64,000 nucleotides of DNA from NCBI GenBank assembly GCA_020199835.1, contig JAIVJV010000001.1:310001-374000 (forward strand). Direction: 5' to 3'. A program made the translations under genes and the position numbers. The notes under the pieces are model-generated. The model was not told where the DNA came from. It saw nothing but the letters and a program-made list of their open reading frames with translations, and ran no database searches. Of this stretch, positions 11,217-19,093 are shown one piece after another (the stretch's first letter is position 1; each line of letters opens with the position of its first letter). Source of the DNA: Acidobacteriota bacterium. GTDB taxonomy: Bacteria > Acidobacteriota > Blastocatellia > Pyrinomonadales > Pyrinomonadaceae.

Positions 11217-11945
11217 TTGGCACAGCAAGCACCACCAAACAGCAAATACACAGGCAAGCGTCTTCTGATCGCAGATGACGATACGGACATGAGACTTCTG
11301 CTCGCGGAGTACTTTCGCCGGCTCGGTTTCACGGTTGATGAACGGGAAAGCGGAATGGCGGCTCTCGAAGCGGCGATTGCGGGAAGGTTTGATTGCTTCA
11401 TTCTCGACGTGTCGATGCCGGGGATGTCCGGGCTCGAACTACTGAAGCGTGTGCGCGATCGCGGCATTCAAACGCCGGCGTTGTTTCTGACGGCGCACGA
11501 TGCGCTCGACGACAAGGTGGCCGGGTTTGAAGCAGGCGCCGACGACTATCTCGCGAAGCCGTTCAGTCCGCGCGAACTCGAATACCGCGTCGAGGCTCTT
11601 TTGCGTCGCGGCGGGTCAGCGCCGCAGGAACAGGATGGCGAACGGATCGAGGTCGGCGATCTGGTGATCGACAAACGTCGTCATGAAGTGATTCGCAACG
11701 GTTATCGCGTCGATCTGACGCCACTCGAGTTTCAAATCCTCGAGCTGCTCGCGTCAGAGCCGGGCCGAGCGTGGTCACGAAATGCGTTGCTCGATCGCGT
11801 TTGGAGCACTGACTACGAGGGCTATCAACGCAACATCGATCCTCATATCAATCGATTGCGTAAGAAGCTGGAGGCGGACCCAAAGAATCCGCGCTACGTG
11901 CTGACGGTTCGCGGTGTTGGTTACAAGCTGAACGAGATTCCCTAA
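11217..11945 (+). CDS. OmpR/PhoB-family response regulator
   Basis: The 242-aa protein has a receiver domain (about 15-130) with the acidic pair ADDDTD, the phospho-acceptor Asp in FILDVSMPGMSGLEL, and the conserved Thr and Lys (FLTAHD, LAKPFSP). The C-terminal winged-helix DNA-binding domain (about 142-240) ends in the family's RGVGYKL. The TTG at 11217 is needed to include the first beta-strand, because the next ATG falls inside the receiver. A membrane histidine kinase two genes downstream (13779) is a possible partner, although its H-box type differs from classic OmpR partners. Confidence 0.92.
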   Translation: MAQQAPPNSKYTGKRLLIADDDTDMRLLLAEYFRRLGFTVDERESGMAALEAAIAGRFDCFILDVSMPGMSGLELLKRVRDRGIQTPALFLTAHDALDDKVAGFEAGADDYLAKPFSPRELEYRVEALLRRGGSAPQEQDGERIEVGDLVIDKRRHEVIRNGYRVDLTPLEFQILELLASEPGRAWSRNALLDRVWSTDYEGYQRNIDPHINRLRKKLEADPKNPRYVLTVRGVGYKLNEIP

Positions 11946-12110
11946 ATGCTTTGGTGGATCGGTTCAGGCTTGTTGGTCGCGTGGCTCATCCTGCTGATAG
12001 TTCACCCGAGAGGCTGGATACATCTCCTGCTGCTCGCGGGGATTTCTGTACTCGTGGTCCAGATCGCAGCTTACCGCAAAACGAAATCCGCGCTTCGCAA
12101 CGACAACTAA
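11946..12110 (+). CDS. DUF5670 / lmo0937-type small membrane protein
   Basis: A 54-codon frame starts at the base after the stop of the response regulator. The peptide starts MLWWIGSGLLVAWLILLIV, then has a short PRGWIH turn, a second hydrophobic helix (about 26-42) and a basic tail. This two-helix pattern with an N-terminal MLW and a central G-x-x-H is that of the lmo0937 family (DUF5670), tiny membrane proteins common in Acidobacteria, Bacteroidetes and Firmicutes with no known function. Its position suggests co-translation with the regulator. It lacks a visible separate ribosome-binding site. Confidence 0.7.
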   Translation: MLWWIGSGLLVAWLILLIVHPRGWIHLLLLAGISVLVVQIAAYRKTKSALRNDN

Positions 12111-12137
12111 TCGCCGGTTCCGGTAATCAAAACAGTC

Positions 12138-12166
12138 TTGACCTCTCTCTATCGTTCGGCAACAAT
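12138..12166 (+). promoter_or_regulatory. Candidate sigma-70-type promoter upstream of the OmpA gene
   Basis: TTGACC at 12138-12143 and AACAAT at 12161-12166 are separated by 17 bases and lie 41 bases before the ATG at 12208. Both boxes are one or two bases off consensus. This would allow the OmpA-kinase pair to be transcribed apart from the regulator. Confidence 0.4.
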
Positions 12167-12207
12167 GCGCCTGTTTACGGCATCCAGAGCACGAGGAGTT
12201 GACTGCC

Positions 12208-13779
12208 ATGACCTATACACGCCTTCGTCGATACTTCATTTCCGCGCTTAGCGTCTGCTTGCTGTCTCTCTCCGTTGTCGTCGCGCAACAGGACGCTGAA
12301 CGAAAAACCGTAGCCATCACCTACCCGTTGGATGAAACGGTGACAGTCAAGTTTCGCGGCACGACCCTCTTGCCTCGTTTGAAAGGCGAGGCGAAGGTCA
12401 AACGCGCGGGACGCCGCGGCACGCGCGTCGAACTGAACATCGAGGATCTGCCGCGCGCTTCCGAACTCGGCGGCATTTATACGACTTACATTCTCTGGGC
12501 AATCTCGCCTGACGGCCACGTCGACAATCTCGGGGAAATTAAGCGCAGCGGCAGTTCGTTCATCGACTCGAAGCTGGATGTCACGACGCCTTTGCAGAGT
12601 TTTGCGTTGATACTCACTGCCGAGCCCCACTTTCTGATGAAGGTGCCGAGCCGCATGGTGGTGATGGAGAACCTGCCGCCGCAGCGGCCAAACGGCAGCG
12701 TGGTTGAAACCGTTGACGTGCGTTACATCGGCAACTCGAGCGATTACTTCAAAAACGTGCGGGTGCCGGAAATCGCGGATCGCGACTATCGCGAGACGCC
12801 TGTTTCTCTGCTCGGCGCGCGACAGGCCGTCAGTCTCGCGAAGTACGCGGGCGCTGGTGAAGACGCGCCCGACGAGCTGCGTACTGCCGAAGACCAGTTG
12901 GCGAGCGCGGAGCAGGCGTGGCGTCTGAATCAACCGCTTGCTGAAATTGATATGGAAGCGAGACGTGCGACGTCGTCAGGCGTGCACGCTGAAGAGGTTG
13001 CGGCCACGAGAAAAGCCGCGCGTTTGCGTCGCGAAGATATTCGTCGTCGTGACGATGCGGTGCGCGCCGCGGAACAGACCGCAGACGTGTTGGAGCGCCA
13101 GGTGGCCCAACTGCGTACGGCATTAGAGAAGGAACAACGGGCGCGTGAGCTTGCCGAACGTGACGCCGGCGGCGCGAACGATCAGTTGCGCGAGAAGCGC
13201 GTGGAGATCGCCCGGTTGCGCGACGAGAACCAGGCACTGCGTTCGGAAAGCGACGCTGCGAAGCTCAAGCTTGCGCGTCTTGAAGGAGAAAAAGACGCGG
13301 AGAGTGCGCGTGTGGAAGCCGAGCGTCGCGCTGTGGAACGGCGCAACGCAGAAGCAACGTTGAAGGAAACGCTGGCGAAGTACGGCACGGTAAAACAGAC
13401 CGCGACGGGCTTTCGTTTAGTGCTGCCTGAAGGGATTTGGTCCAACGCGCGCAAAGCAACGCTCTCGGCTGCCGCGGCCGCGAAGCTCGAACCGCTGGCA
13501 GCGTTGCTCGCGAGTAATCCGGATTACCAAATCCTGATCGAAGCCTATACTGACAGCAAAGGCGACGAAGTTTCCTTGCAGCAGCTCACGCAGGAACGCG
13601 CGCGCGTGTTGTCGGATCAATTCCAGACGGCGGGCGTTGACCCCACACGCATTCAGGCAAACGGAATGGGCGCCTCAAATCCGTTAGCTTCGAACAACAC
13701 GGTCGCGGGTCGCACGAAGAACCGCCGCGTTGAAATTACATTTACGTCGCCGCTGCCCAAGAGCACGGCGGCGAATTAA
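12208..13779 (+). CDS. OmpA-family envelope protein with long coiled coil
   Basis: The product (about 523 aa) has a signal peptide (about 1-26, cleavage near VVAQQ), an N-terminal beta-rich domain (about 30-180), a long charged coiled coil (about 200-390) and a C-terminal OmpA-like peptidoglycan-binding domain (about 415-515). The OmpA domain includes LIEAYTDSKGDEVSLQQLTQERA and the GRTKNRRVEI signature. The ATG at 12208 has GAGGAG 9 bases upstream, so I reject the TTG nine bases earlier. The protein probably links the outer layer to peptidoglycan. Its stop overlaps the ATG of the histidine kinase by 1 base (TAATG), so the two are translationally coupled. Confidence 0.87.
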   Translation: MTYTRLRRYFISALSVCLLSLSVVVAQQDAERKTVAITYPLDETVTVKFRGTTLLPRLKGEAKVKRAGRRGTRVELNIEDLPRASELGGIYTTYILWAISPDGHVDNLGEIKRSGSSFIDSKLDVTTPLQSFALILTAEPHFLMKVPSRMVVMENLPPQRPNGSVVETVDVRYIGNSSDYFKNVRVPEIADRDYRETPVSLLGARQAVSLAKYAGAGEDAPDELRTAEDQLASAEQAWRLNQPLAEIDMEARRATSSGVHAEEVAATRKAARLRREDIRRRDDAVRAAEQTADVLERQVAQLRTALEKEQRARELAERDAGGANDQLREKRVEIARLRDENQALRSESDAAKLKLARLEGEKDAESARVEAERRAVERRNAEATLKETLAKYGTVKQTATGFRLVLPEGIWSNARKATLSAAAAAKLEPLAALLASNPDYQILIEAYTDSKGDEVSLQQLTQERARVLSDQFQTAGVDPTRIQANGMGASNPLASNNTVAGRTKNRRVEITFTSPLPKSTAAN

Positions 13780-15818
13780 TGTTCCCACTCGATCCGTTAG
13801 AGATTCTACAAGTCATTGGCTACAGCGTCGGCGCCTTGCTGCCGCTTTGGATGGCCGTTCAGCTCGTCCTTCATCGCAGTAAACTCTCCGAACTCGAACG
13901 TTTGCTCGCCGCCCTCGCGCTCACGATGGGCGGCTGGCACACCAGCAACCTCGTAATCACGTTGCACGGGCTTTTCGATCTCGGTCCTGACACCTGGACC
14001 ACGCTGTTGCGTATCGCTGACACAATCGCCGTAGTCAGCATCACCTTCGCATACTCTTTCCTGCTTCACGTTCACTTACATCTGTGGGCGAACGCCCAGG
14101 GACGCCAGCTCAATCGCAGCGAACGGATCCGCATTTATCTCTCTTACGCTCCCAATATCTTTCTCCTCGTAGCGGTGCCGCGACTCTGGATCGGGGATTA
14201 CGAGCCGATGCTGACGAAGTTGTCGCCGTTTGTGATTCCGTTTGCCTGTTGGATTGCGTACGTGCTCGGGCTGATTGCGTTGACTGAGCTGTTGATCGCT
14301 CGCCGGAGTGGCAATCGTAGTGAGAAGCGGATTATGCGCACGCTCGCAGCCTCGTTCATCGGCGTTGGGGTCGTGATCTTCGCCGCGCTTGCCTTTGGAC
14401 TCGGCGAAGGAACGGCTGCCGGTATTTATCTGAGAACGGTGGCGAACCTCGGATCGCTGCTGCCGTCGGTACTCCTGGCGTACTACATTTACCGTTATCG
14501 CTACCTCGAAATCATTATCGAGAAGAGTCTCGTCGTCGTGACGTTTGCTACCGTGGTGTTGACGGTCTACGTCTTCGGCATACGCACGATCGGCGACTGG
14601 ATGACGCAACGATATGGCGTGCGGCCCGGGCTCGTTGAAGCGCTGCTGATTCTCGCGCTCGCGTTGCTCGCGGCGCCGTTGCGCGGTTGGCTAGCCCAAC
14701 GTTTTCACCATCTCTTCGAGCGCGAGGCTGCGCTTTATAAAGAGATCGTTTCGCGCATCGGTGCTTACGCCGGGCAATACAAAGATCTTTCAGACCTTTT
14801 GCATTTTGTGGAAGAGCGAACGACGCAGGCGCTTGGGTTAAGAAAGGTGACGATCTTTCCTGATGCGTCAGATTCGTGGGTGAAACAGACGCTGGAATTG
14901 TCGCAGGCAAATGGTTGGGAACCAGTAGAAGACGAGCCGATCCTGTCGGACCACGGTTTCAAGATCGCGTATCCGTTGCGGAGAGAAGAGAAGGTTGAAG
15001 GATTGCTGGCCGTTGATGCCTCGCCGGCCACTTTAACCACTGACGTGCGTTCGGTGATGGAACTCCTGGCAGGGCAGGTGGCGATTGCGATCGACGACTC
15101 GCGTTTGCTTGAAGAGAACATCAGGTTGGAACGAGAGCTCGCTCAACGCGAACGGCTCGCGGCGCTGGGGCGCATGGCGGCGACAGTCGCGCACGAGATT
15201 AAGAATCCGTTGTCGGCGATCAAGTCAATCGCGCAGGTGATGTGTGAAGACGAAAAGCTCAACAGCGAGTACGAACGTGACCTGCGGTTGATCGTTGGTG
15301 AGACGGACCGTCTGAGTCAGAGCGTGACGCAGTTGCTGAGTTTTGCGCGCAAGGAGAGTGCGGCTGACCAGCCGTTGAGTGTTGATGAGTTGTTGCATTC
15401 GGTAGTGGATCTGTTTCGCGCGAACGCACGCGAGCGTGGTGTGAGTCTCGAATGCGAGATTGAATCGGATACCAGGCTTGCGGGGAAAAGTGTTTCCGCG
15501 GTGCGTGATGCTGTTTCGAATTTGTTGTTGAACGCGCTGCAAGCAACGCCGAATGGTGGACGAGTGAAGGTCAAGGCAACTGCTGTGAATGGGGAGTTGT
15601 CGATCACGGTTGCAGACACGGGCGCGGGGGTGCCAGCCGATTTGCGTGAACGCATCTGGGAACCGTTCTTCACCACGAGACAACGTGGCACGGGCCTGGG
15701 TTTAGCGATTGTGCGCAAACGCGTGCAGGAGGTTGGCGGATCAGCGTCGCTGAACGCGGCGCGTAACGGGCGTGGCGCTGTGTTTCAGCTGCGACTACCT
15801 CTGGATTACGGCGCGTGA
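13779..15818 (+). CDS. Membrane sensor histidine kinase with GAF-like domain
   Basis: The 679-aa protein has seven or eight N-terminal membrane helices (about 10-310), a GAF-like region (about 340-445), a coiled linker, and a kinase core with H-box HEIKNPLSAIKSIAQ (about 470), N-box NLLLNALQATP, G1 DTGAGVP and G2 GTGLGLAIV. The H-box belongs to the NtrB/PrsK-like subclass that often works with NtrC-type regulators. The NtrC-type protein at 19094 is thus a plausible partner, besides the OmpR-type regulator at 11217. The layout resembles PrsK of exosortase systems, but I see no PEP-CTERM genes here. Confidence 0.9.
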   Translation: MFPLDPLEILQVIGYSVGALLPLWMAVQLVLHRSKLSELERLLAALALTMGGWHTSNLVITLHGLFDLGPDTWTTLLRIADTIAVVSITFAYSFLLHVHLHLWANAQGRQLNRSERIRIYLSYAPNIFLLVAVPRLWIGDYEPMLTKLSPFVIPFACWIAYVLGLIALTELLIARRSGNRSEKRIMRTLAASFIGVGVVIFAALAFGLGEGTAAGIYLRTVANLGSLLPSVLLAYYIYRYRYLEIIIEKSLVVVTFATVVLTVYVFGIRTIGDWMTQRYGVRPGLVEALLILALALLAAPLRGWLAQRFHHLFEREAALYKEIVSRIGAYAGQYKDLSDLLHFVEERTTQALGLRKVTIFPDASDSWVKQTLELSQANGWEPVEDEPILSDHGFKIAYPLRREEKVEGLLAVDASPATLTTDVRSVMELLAGQVAIAIDDSRLLEENIRLERELAQRERLAALGRMAATVAHEIKNPLSAIKSIAQVMCEDEKLNSEYERDLRLIVGETDRLSQSVTQLLSFARKESAADQPLSVDELLHSVVDLFRANARERGVSLECEIESDTRLAGKSVSAVRDAVSNLLLNALQATPNGGRVKVKATAVNGELSITVADTGAGVPADLRERIWEPFFTTRQRGTGLGLAIVRKRVQEVGGSASLNAARNGRGAVFQLRLPLDYGA

Positions 15819-15899
15819 TAGTCTTACGCGACAGTTTGTCCTTCACCGATATTTAGGCCTTTCTCAGGACTCAAACCACGGACTCGAAGGAGTAGCTCT

Positions 15900-16466
15900 G
15901 TGCCTGAATTTGTCGCAACCATCACGCCCTTGGCGGTTTTCTTAATCATTGCCGCAATTGGTTTTCTATTCCTTCTGATCTCCCTGGTGGTTGGAGATAT
16001 TTTCGATAGCTTCGGTTTCGATACCGGGCTCGACGGCGGCGCCGACGGACATGCGCTTTTGGACAGCCGCGTTCTCAGTGTGTTTGTCACTGCGTTTGGC
16101 GGTTTCGGTGCGATCGGAATCCAGTTGGGTCTTTCGATTCTCGCGAGTTCGCTGCTTGGATTGGCGGGCGGTATTATCCTCGGCGGTCTGGTTTCACTGT
16201 TCGGACGCTTTCTTTACAACCAGCAGTCTTCGAGTTCTGTCACTACCGCTCAACTCGTGGGGCGTTCGGCTCAAGTTATCGTTTCCATCGCGCCCGGAAG
16301 CATGGGCCAGGTGAGCTGTCGCATTGGCGAAGAGCGCGTTGAAAAGCTGGCCCGCACACGCGATAACCGTGAGATTAAAGTCGGCGCTACTGTTCGCGTC
16401 GACGAGGTGGCCGGGGATTCACTCATCGTCAGTCCGTACGATTCTTCTACTTACTCCCAAAACTAG
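15900..16466 (+). CDS. NfeD-like membrane protein (flotillin partner)
   Basis: This 188-aa protein has three hydrophobic stretches (about 9-33, 60-80 and 85-103) followed by a soluble beta-rich C-terminal domain (about 115-180). That domain resembles the OB fold of NfeD proteins (TTAQLVGRSAQVIVSI, GATVRVDEVAGDSLIVSPY). The start is GTG with AAGGAG 7 bases upstream. It lies 15 bases before a flotillin gene, the standard genomic partnership; NfeD-like proteins are thought to work with SPFH proteins in membrane microdomain organisation. Confidence 0.8.
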   Translation: MPEFVATITPLAVFLIIAAIGFLFLLISLVVGDIFDSFGFDTGLDGGADGHALLDSRVLSVFVTAFGGFGAIGIQLGLSILASSLLGLAGGIILGGLVSLFGRFLYNQQSSSSVTTAQLVGRSAQVIVSIAPGSMGQVSCRIGEERVEKLARTRDNREIKVGATVRVDEVAGDSLIVSPYDSSTYSQN

Positions 16467-16481
16467 TTTGAGGTATTTGCG

Positions 16482-18101
16482 ATGCTCGATTTACAAAACT
16501 TGCTAATCCCTGTCGTGATTTTAGTTGTAGTGATCGGCTTTCTGATCGCGCTCATGTTGCTCAGCCGAAACTACATCAAGGTTTCTCCAAATGAAGCTGC
16601 CGTCATCTCCGGACGTTCACGAAAACTACCCGACGGCACCGTCGTCGGATACAGGCTCGTCAGAGGCGGCGCCACGCTGATCGTTCCGTTTCTCGAGAAG
16701 GTTGAATACCTCAACCTGAATGTACTCACGGTGCCCCTCGCCACGTCGCGGGCCTACACGGTGCAGGGTGTTCCGGTGTCCGTAAAGGCTGTGGCGAACG
16801 TAAAGATCAAAGGCGATGACGACTCGATGCGTGCCGCGGCGGAGCGCTTCCTCGGGATGAAAACCGATGAGTTTCACAAGCTCGTATTTCAGACTCTCGA
16901 AGGTCACTTGCGCGCGATTCTCGGTACGTTAACTGTCGAGGAGATCAATAACGACCGGCAGAGCTTTGCGCAAAAGTTAACTACAGAAGCTGCCGGCGAC
17001 CTGGAAAAGATGGGTATCGGGCTCGACGCCCTGACCATCCAGGAGATATCCGACGAGGAAGGTTACCTTGACGCGCTTGGCAAGAGACGAACTGCGGAAG
17101 TACAGCGCGACGCGGAGATCGGCCAGGCCGAAGCATTGCGCGACTCGAAAATAAAAGCATCGTTGGCGATGCAGGAAGGTGAAAAAGTCCGGCTCGCTTC
17201 CGAAGCAGACATTGCGGCTTCAACGAGAGCAACGGAAGTAAAGCGAGCGCAATATCAGGCTGAGATCAAACGTGAGCAAGCGACTGCGGAACAGGCTGGT
17301 CCATTGTCTGAAGCAAAGGCGCGGCAAGAAGTGGTCGCAGAGGAAGTCCGTGTAGAAAAAATTCGCACGCAGGAACAGATCGCGGTTCAAGAGCAGGAAG
17401 TATTGCGCCGGGAGAAAGAGTTGGAAGCGACCGTCGTCAAGAAAGCGGAAGCTGAACGTCGCGCTCGTGTACTGCTGGCGCAAGGACAACAGGAGGCGGC
17501 GATTCTGGAAGCGGAGGGTCAAAAGCAGGCGTTGATCGCAACTGCGGAAGCTCAAAGCCAGAAGTTGCAGCGGGAGGGTGCAGGCCGCGCGTCAGCGATC
17601 GAAGCCGAGGGCCGCGCGGAAGCCGAAAGGATTCGGGCGCTTGGTCTGGCCGAGGCCGCAAAGATCGAAGCGCAAGGTTTGGCACAGGCCAAGGCAGTCG
17701 AGGCGCAGGGTTTGGCTGAGGCCGTAGCGATCAAGGAGAAAGCCGCCGCCTGGCGTGAGTTCAACGATGCCGCGCGGCTGCAAACGATCCTTGAAAGACT
17801 GCCAGGCATACTTGAAGCGACTGCACCGGCGCTGAAAGCGATTTCGGAACCACTGGGCAACATCGAAAAGGTAGTGATGATCGATCATGGTGGTGATGGA
17901 AACGGGGGGTCGAGCGGCTTGAACCGGTTTGCTCAAACTGGCCCAACGATGATCTATGCGCTGCTGCAACAGTTGCAGGCGCTCGGACTCAACGTGCCGG
18001 ACATACTCAAACAGCTTGGCACTACGAACGGCGCGGAAGTTACAAAAGTCGCCACGGACATCAAAACCAAAGAGAAAACCGTTAGCGAAAAAGAACTCTG
18101 A
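16482..18101 (+). CDS. Flotillin-family (SPFH/band 7) protein
   Basis: The 539-aa product has one N-terminal membrane anchor (about 7-28), an SPFH domain (about 35-200), a long Ala/Glu-rich coiled coil with EAEGQ/EAEGR and EAQGLA repeats (about 200-420) and a C-terminal flotillin tail. A short Gly-rich, NGGSSG-like linker occurs near 465. Flotillins form oligomers on the inner face of the membrane and organise lipid microdomains. SD-like GAGGT is upstream. Together with the NfeD-like gene it is the usual yuaF-yuaG-type pair. Confidence 0.92.
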   Translation: MLDLQNLLIPVVILVVVIGFLIALMLLSRNYIKVSPNEAAVISGRSRKLPDGTVVGYRLVRGGATLIVPFLEKVEYLNLNVLTVPLATSRAYTVQGVPVSVKAVANVKIKGDDDSMRAAAERFLGMKTDEFHKLVFQTLEGHLRAILGTLTVEEINNDRQSFAQKLTTEAAGDLEKMGIGLDALTIQEISDEEGYLDALGKRRTAEVQRDAEIGQAEALRDSKIKASLAMQEGEKVRLASEADIAASTRATEVKRAQYQAEIKREQATAEQAGPLSEAKARQEVVAEEVRVEKIRTQEQIAVQEQEVLRREKELEATVVKKAEAERRARVLLAQGQQEAAILEAEGQKQALIATAEAQSQKLQREGAGRASAIEAEGRAEAERIRALGLAEAAKIEAQGLAQAKAVEAQGLAEAVAIKEKAAAWREFNDAARLQTILERLPGILEATAPALKAISEPLGNIEKVVMIDHGGDGNGGSSGLNRFAQTGPTMIYALLQQLQALGLNVPDILKQLGTTNGAEVTKVATDIKTKEKTVSEKEL

Positions 18102-18181
18102 CTCAGAACGATTAAGTGGGAACTTTAACGGCGTGCTCGCGTGTTATCCGGCGGCCCGATTTTGGATTGAAGGAGACAGCA

Positions 18182-18835
18182 ATGAAACATAGGAAGGCGC
18201 TTTGCCTCATCCTGCTCGTATTGTGTCTGTTCGCCGGTAGCGTGAGTGTGCAGGCTCAAACAACGCAAGCCGAGGCGAGACCGGCGCAAACAGAAACGAA
18301 AGATGACGAGACGAATCTCGACACGCAGCTCTATTTGATCGTTGGCACGAATGGGGATGTTGCGGATGCGAAAATCCCGGCTTCGCTCGACGCCGTTATG
18401 AAGCAATTACGCGCCACGTTGCCGTTCAGGAATTATCGGCTTGCGGCGACGTTGATTAATCGAGTTAAGAACGAGGGGAAGTTGGAGCTCGGTTGGATTG
18501 GCGCGCCGTTGGTGGCGACAGCTGCGGCGAGTCAACCGACGACCCGGAGTTCGTTCCGCGTAAGGCAGATTAAGCTCGGGCGTAACAGCGAGGGGCAGTC
18601 GACGGTGCAGTTGGCAGGGTTCGCGTTCAGTGCGCAGATTCCAATTCAAACGAACGTCGCCGCAGCGCTTGCGGATAACAGGCCGATACCGCCCGTCTTC
18701 AATTACGAAGGTACGAGTTTGTCGACGGACATCAGCATGCGTGAAGGCGAACCGGTAGTTGTTGGTACGTTGAACGTCGGCCCCTCGGGTGACGCGATCA
18801 TTCTGGTCGTCTCGGCCAAACGAACCACGAAGTAG
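18182..18835 (+). CDS. Secreted protein of unknown function
   Basis: The 217-aa product has a signal peptide (about 1-24, cleavage near VQAQ) and then a mixed alpha/beta region. I do not recognise a family. The segment MKQLRATLPFRNYRLAATLINRVKNEG (about 65-91) followed by beta-rich sequence recalls periplasmic domains found beside secretion or envelope-stress proteins, but this is only a resemblance. The ATG at 18182 follows AAGGAG at ideal spacing, so an upstream in-frame ATG at 18116 is rejected. It is 80 bases downstream of flotillin and may be in the same transcript. Confidence 0.75.
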   Translation: MKHRKALCLILLVLCLFAGSVSVQAQTTQAEARPAQTETKDDETNLDTQLYLIVGTNGDVADAKIPASLDAVMKQLRATLPFRNYRLAATLINRVKNEGKLELGWIGAPLVATAAASQPTTRSSFRVRQIKLGRNSEGQSTVQLAGFAFSAQIPIQTNVAAALADNRPIPPVFNYEGTSLSTDISMREGEPVVVGTLNVGPSGDAIILVVSAKRTTK

Positions 18836-18869
18836 CGGCACGTGTACCACGTCTCAGATAAGGGTTACT

Positions 18870-19058
18870 ACGCCGAAGGCGTTCACTAATGTCAGCCCAG
18901 GGTTGTTTCAACCCTGGGGAACAGATTAACGAGGGGTTTCAACGCTGAAGGCGTTGGCTAATGCGGGTAGCCAACGCTTTCAGCGTTGATTCATTTTCGG
19001 GCTGCTAAACCCAGGTTGTTCCAACCCTGGGCTGCAATTAGCTAACGCCTTCGGCGTT
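18870..19058. repeat. Palindromic intergenic repeat block (AACGCCGAAGGCGTT family)
   Basis: The spacer between 18835 and 19094 is filled by nested inverted repeats. The ends are AACGCCGAAGGCGTT-like palindromes (18870 and 19044-19058), then CCCAGGGTTG-x-CAACCCTGGG hairpins, then AACGCTGAAGGCGTT / CAACGCTTTCAGCGTTG in the middle. The two halves are imperfect mirror images. Related blocks lie at 43085, 55624 and 60817. Confidence 0.85.
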
Positions 19059-19093
19059 TGCGTGGCACGCGACGCGCTAGGGTTTAGAGCCTG

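Noticed and set aside
12175..12933. 252-codon minus-strand frame opposite the OmpA gene
   Set aside because: The OmpA gene has a good RBS, signal peptide and coupled downstream gene. The antisense frame is Arg/Gln/His-rich shadow sequence.
18870..19058. Possible CRISPR array
   Set aside because: The palindromes are unequal, not regularly spaced, there are no spacers of constant length and no cas genes nearby.
19062..19080. Sigma-54 promoter TGGCACGCGACGCGC before the NtrC-type gene
   Set aside because: The -24 half fits, but there is no TTGC at the -12 position with the right spacing, and it lies at the edge of the repeat block.
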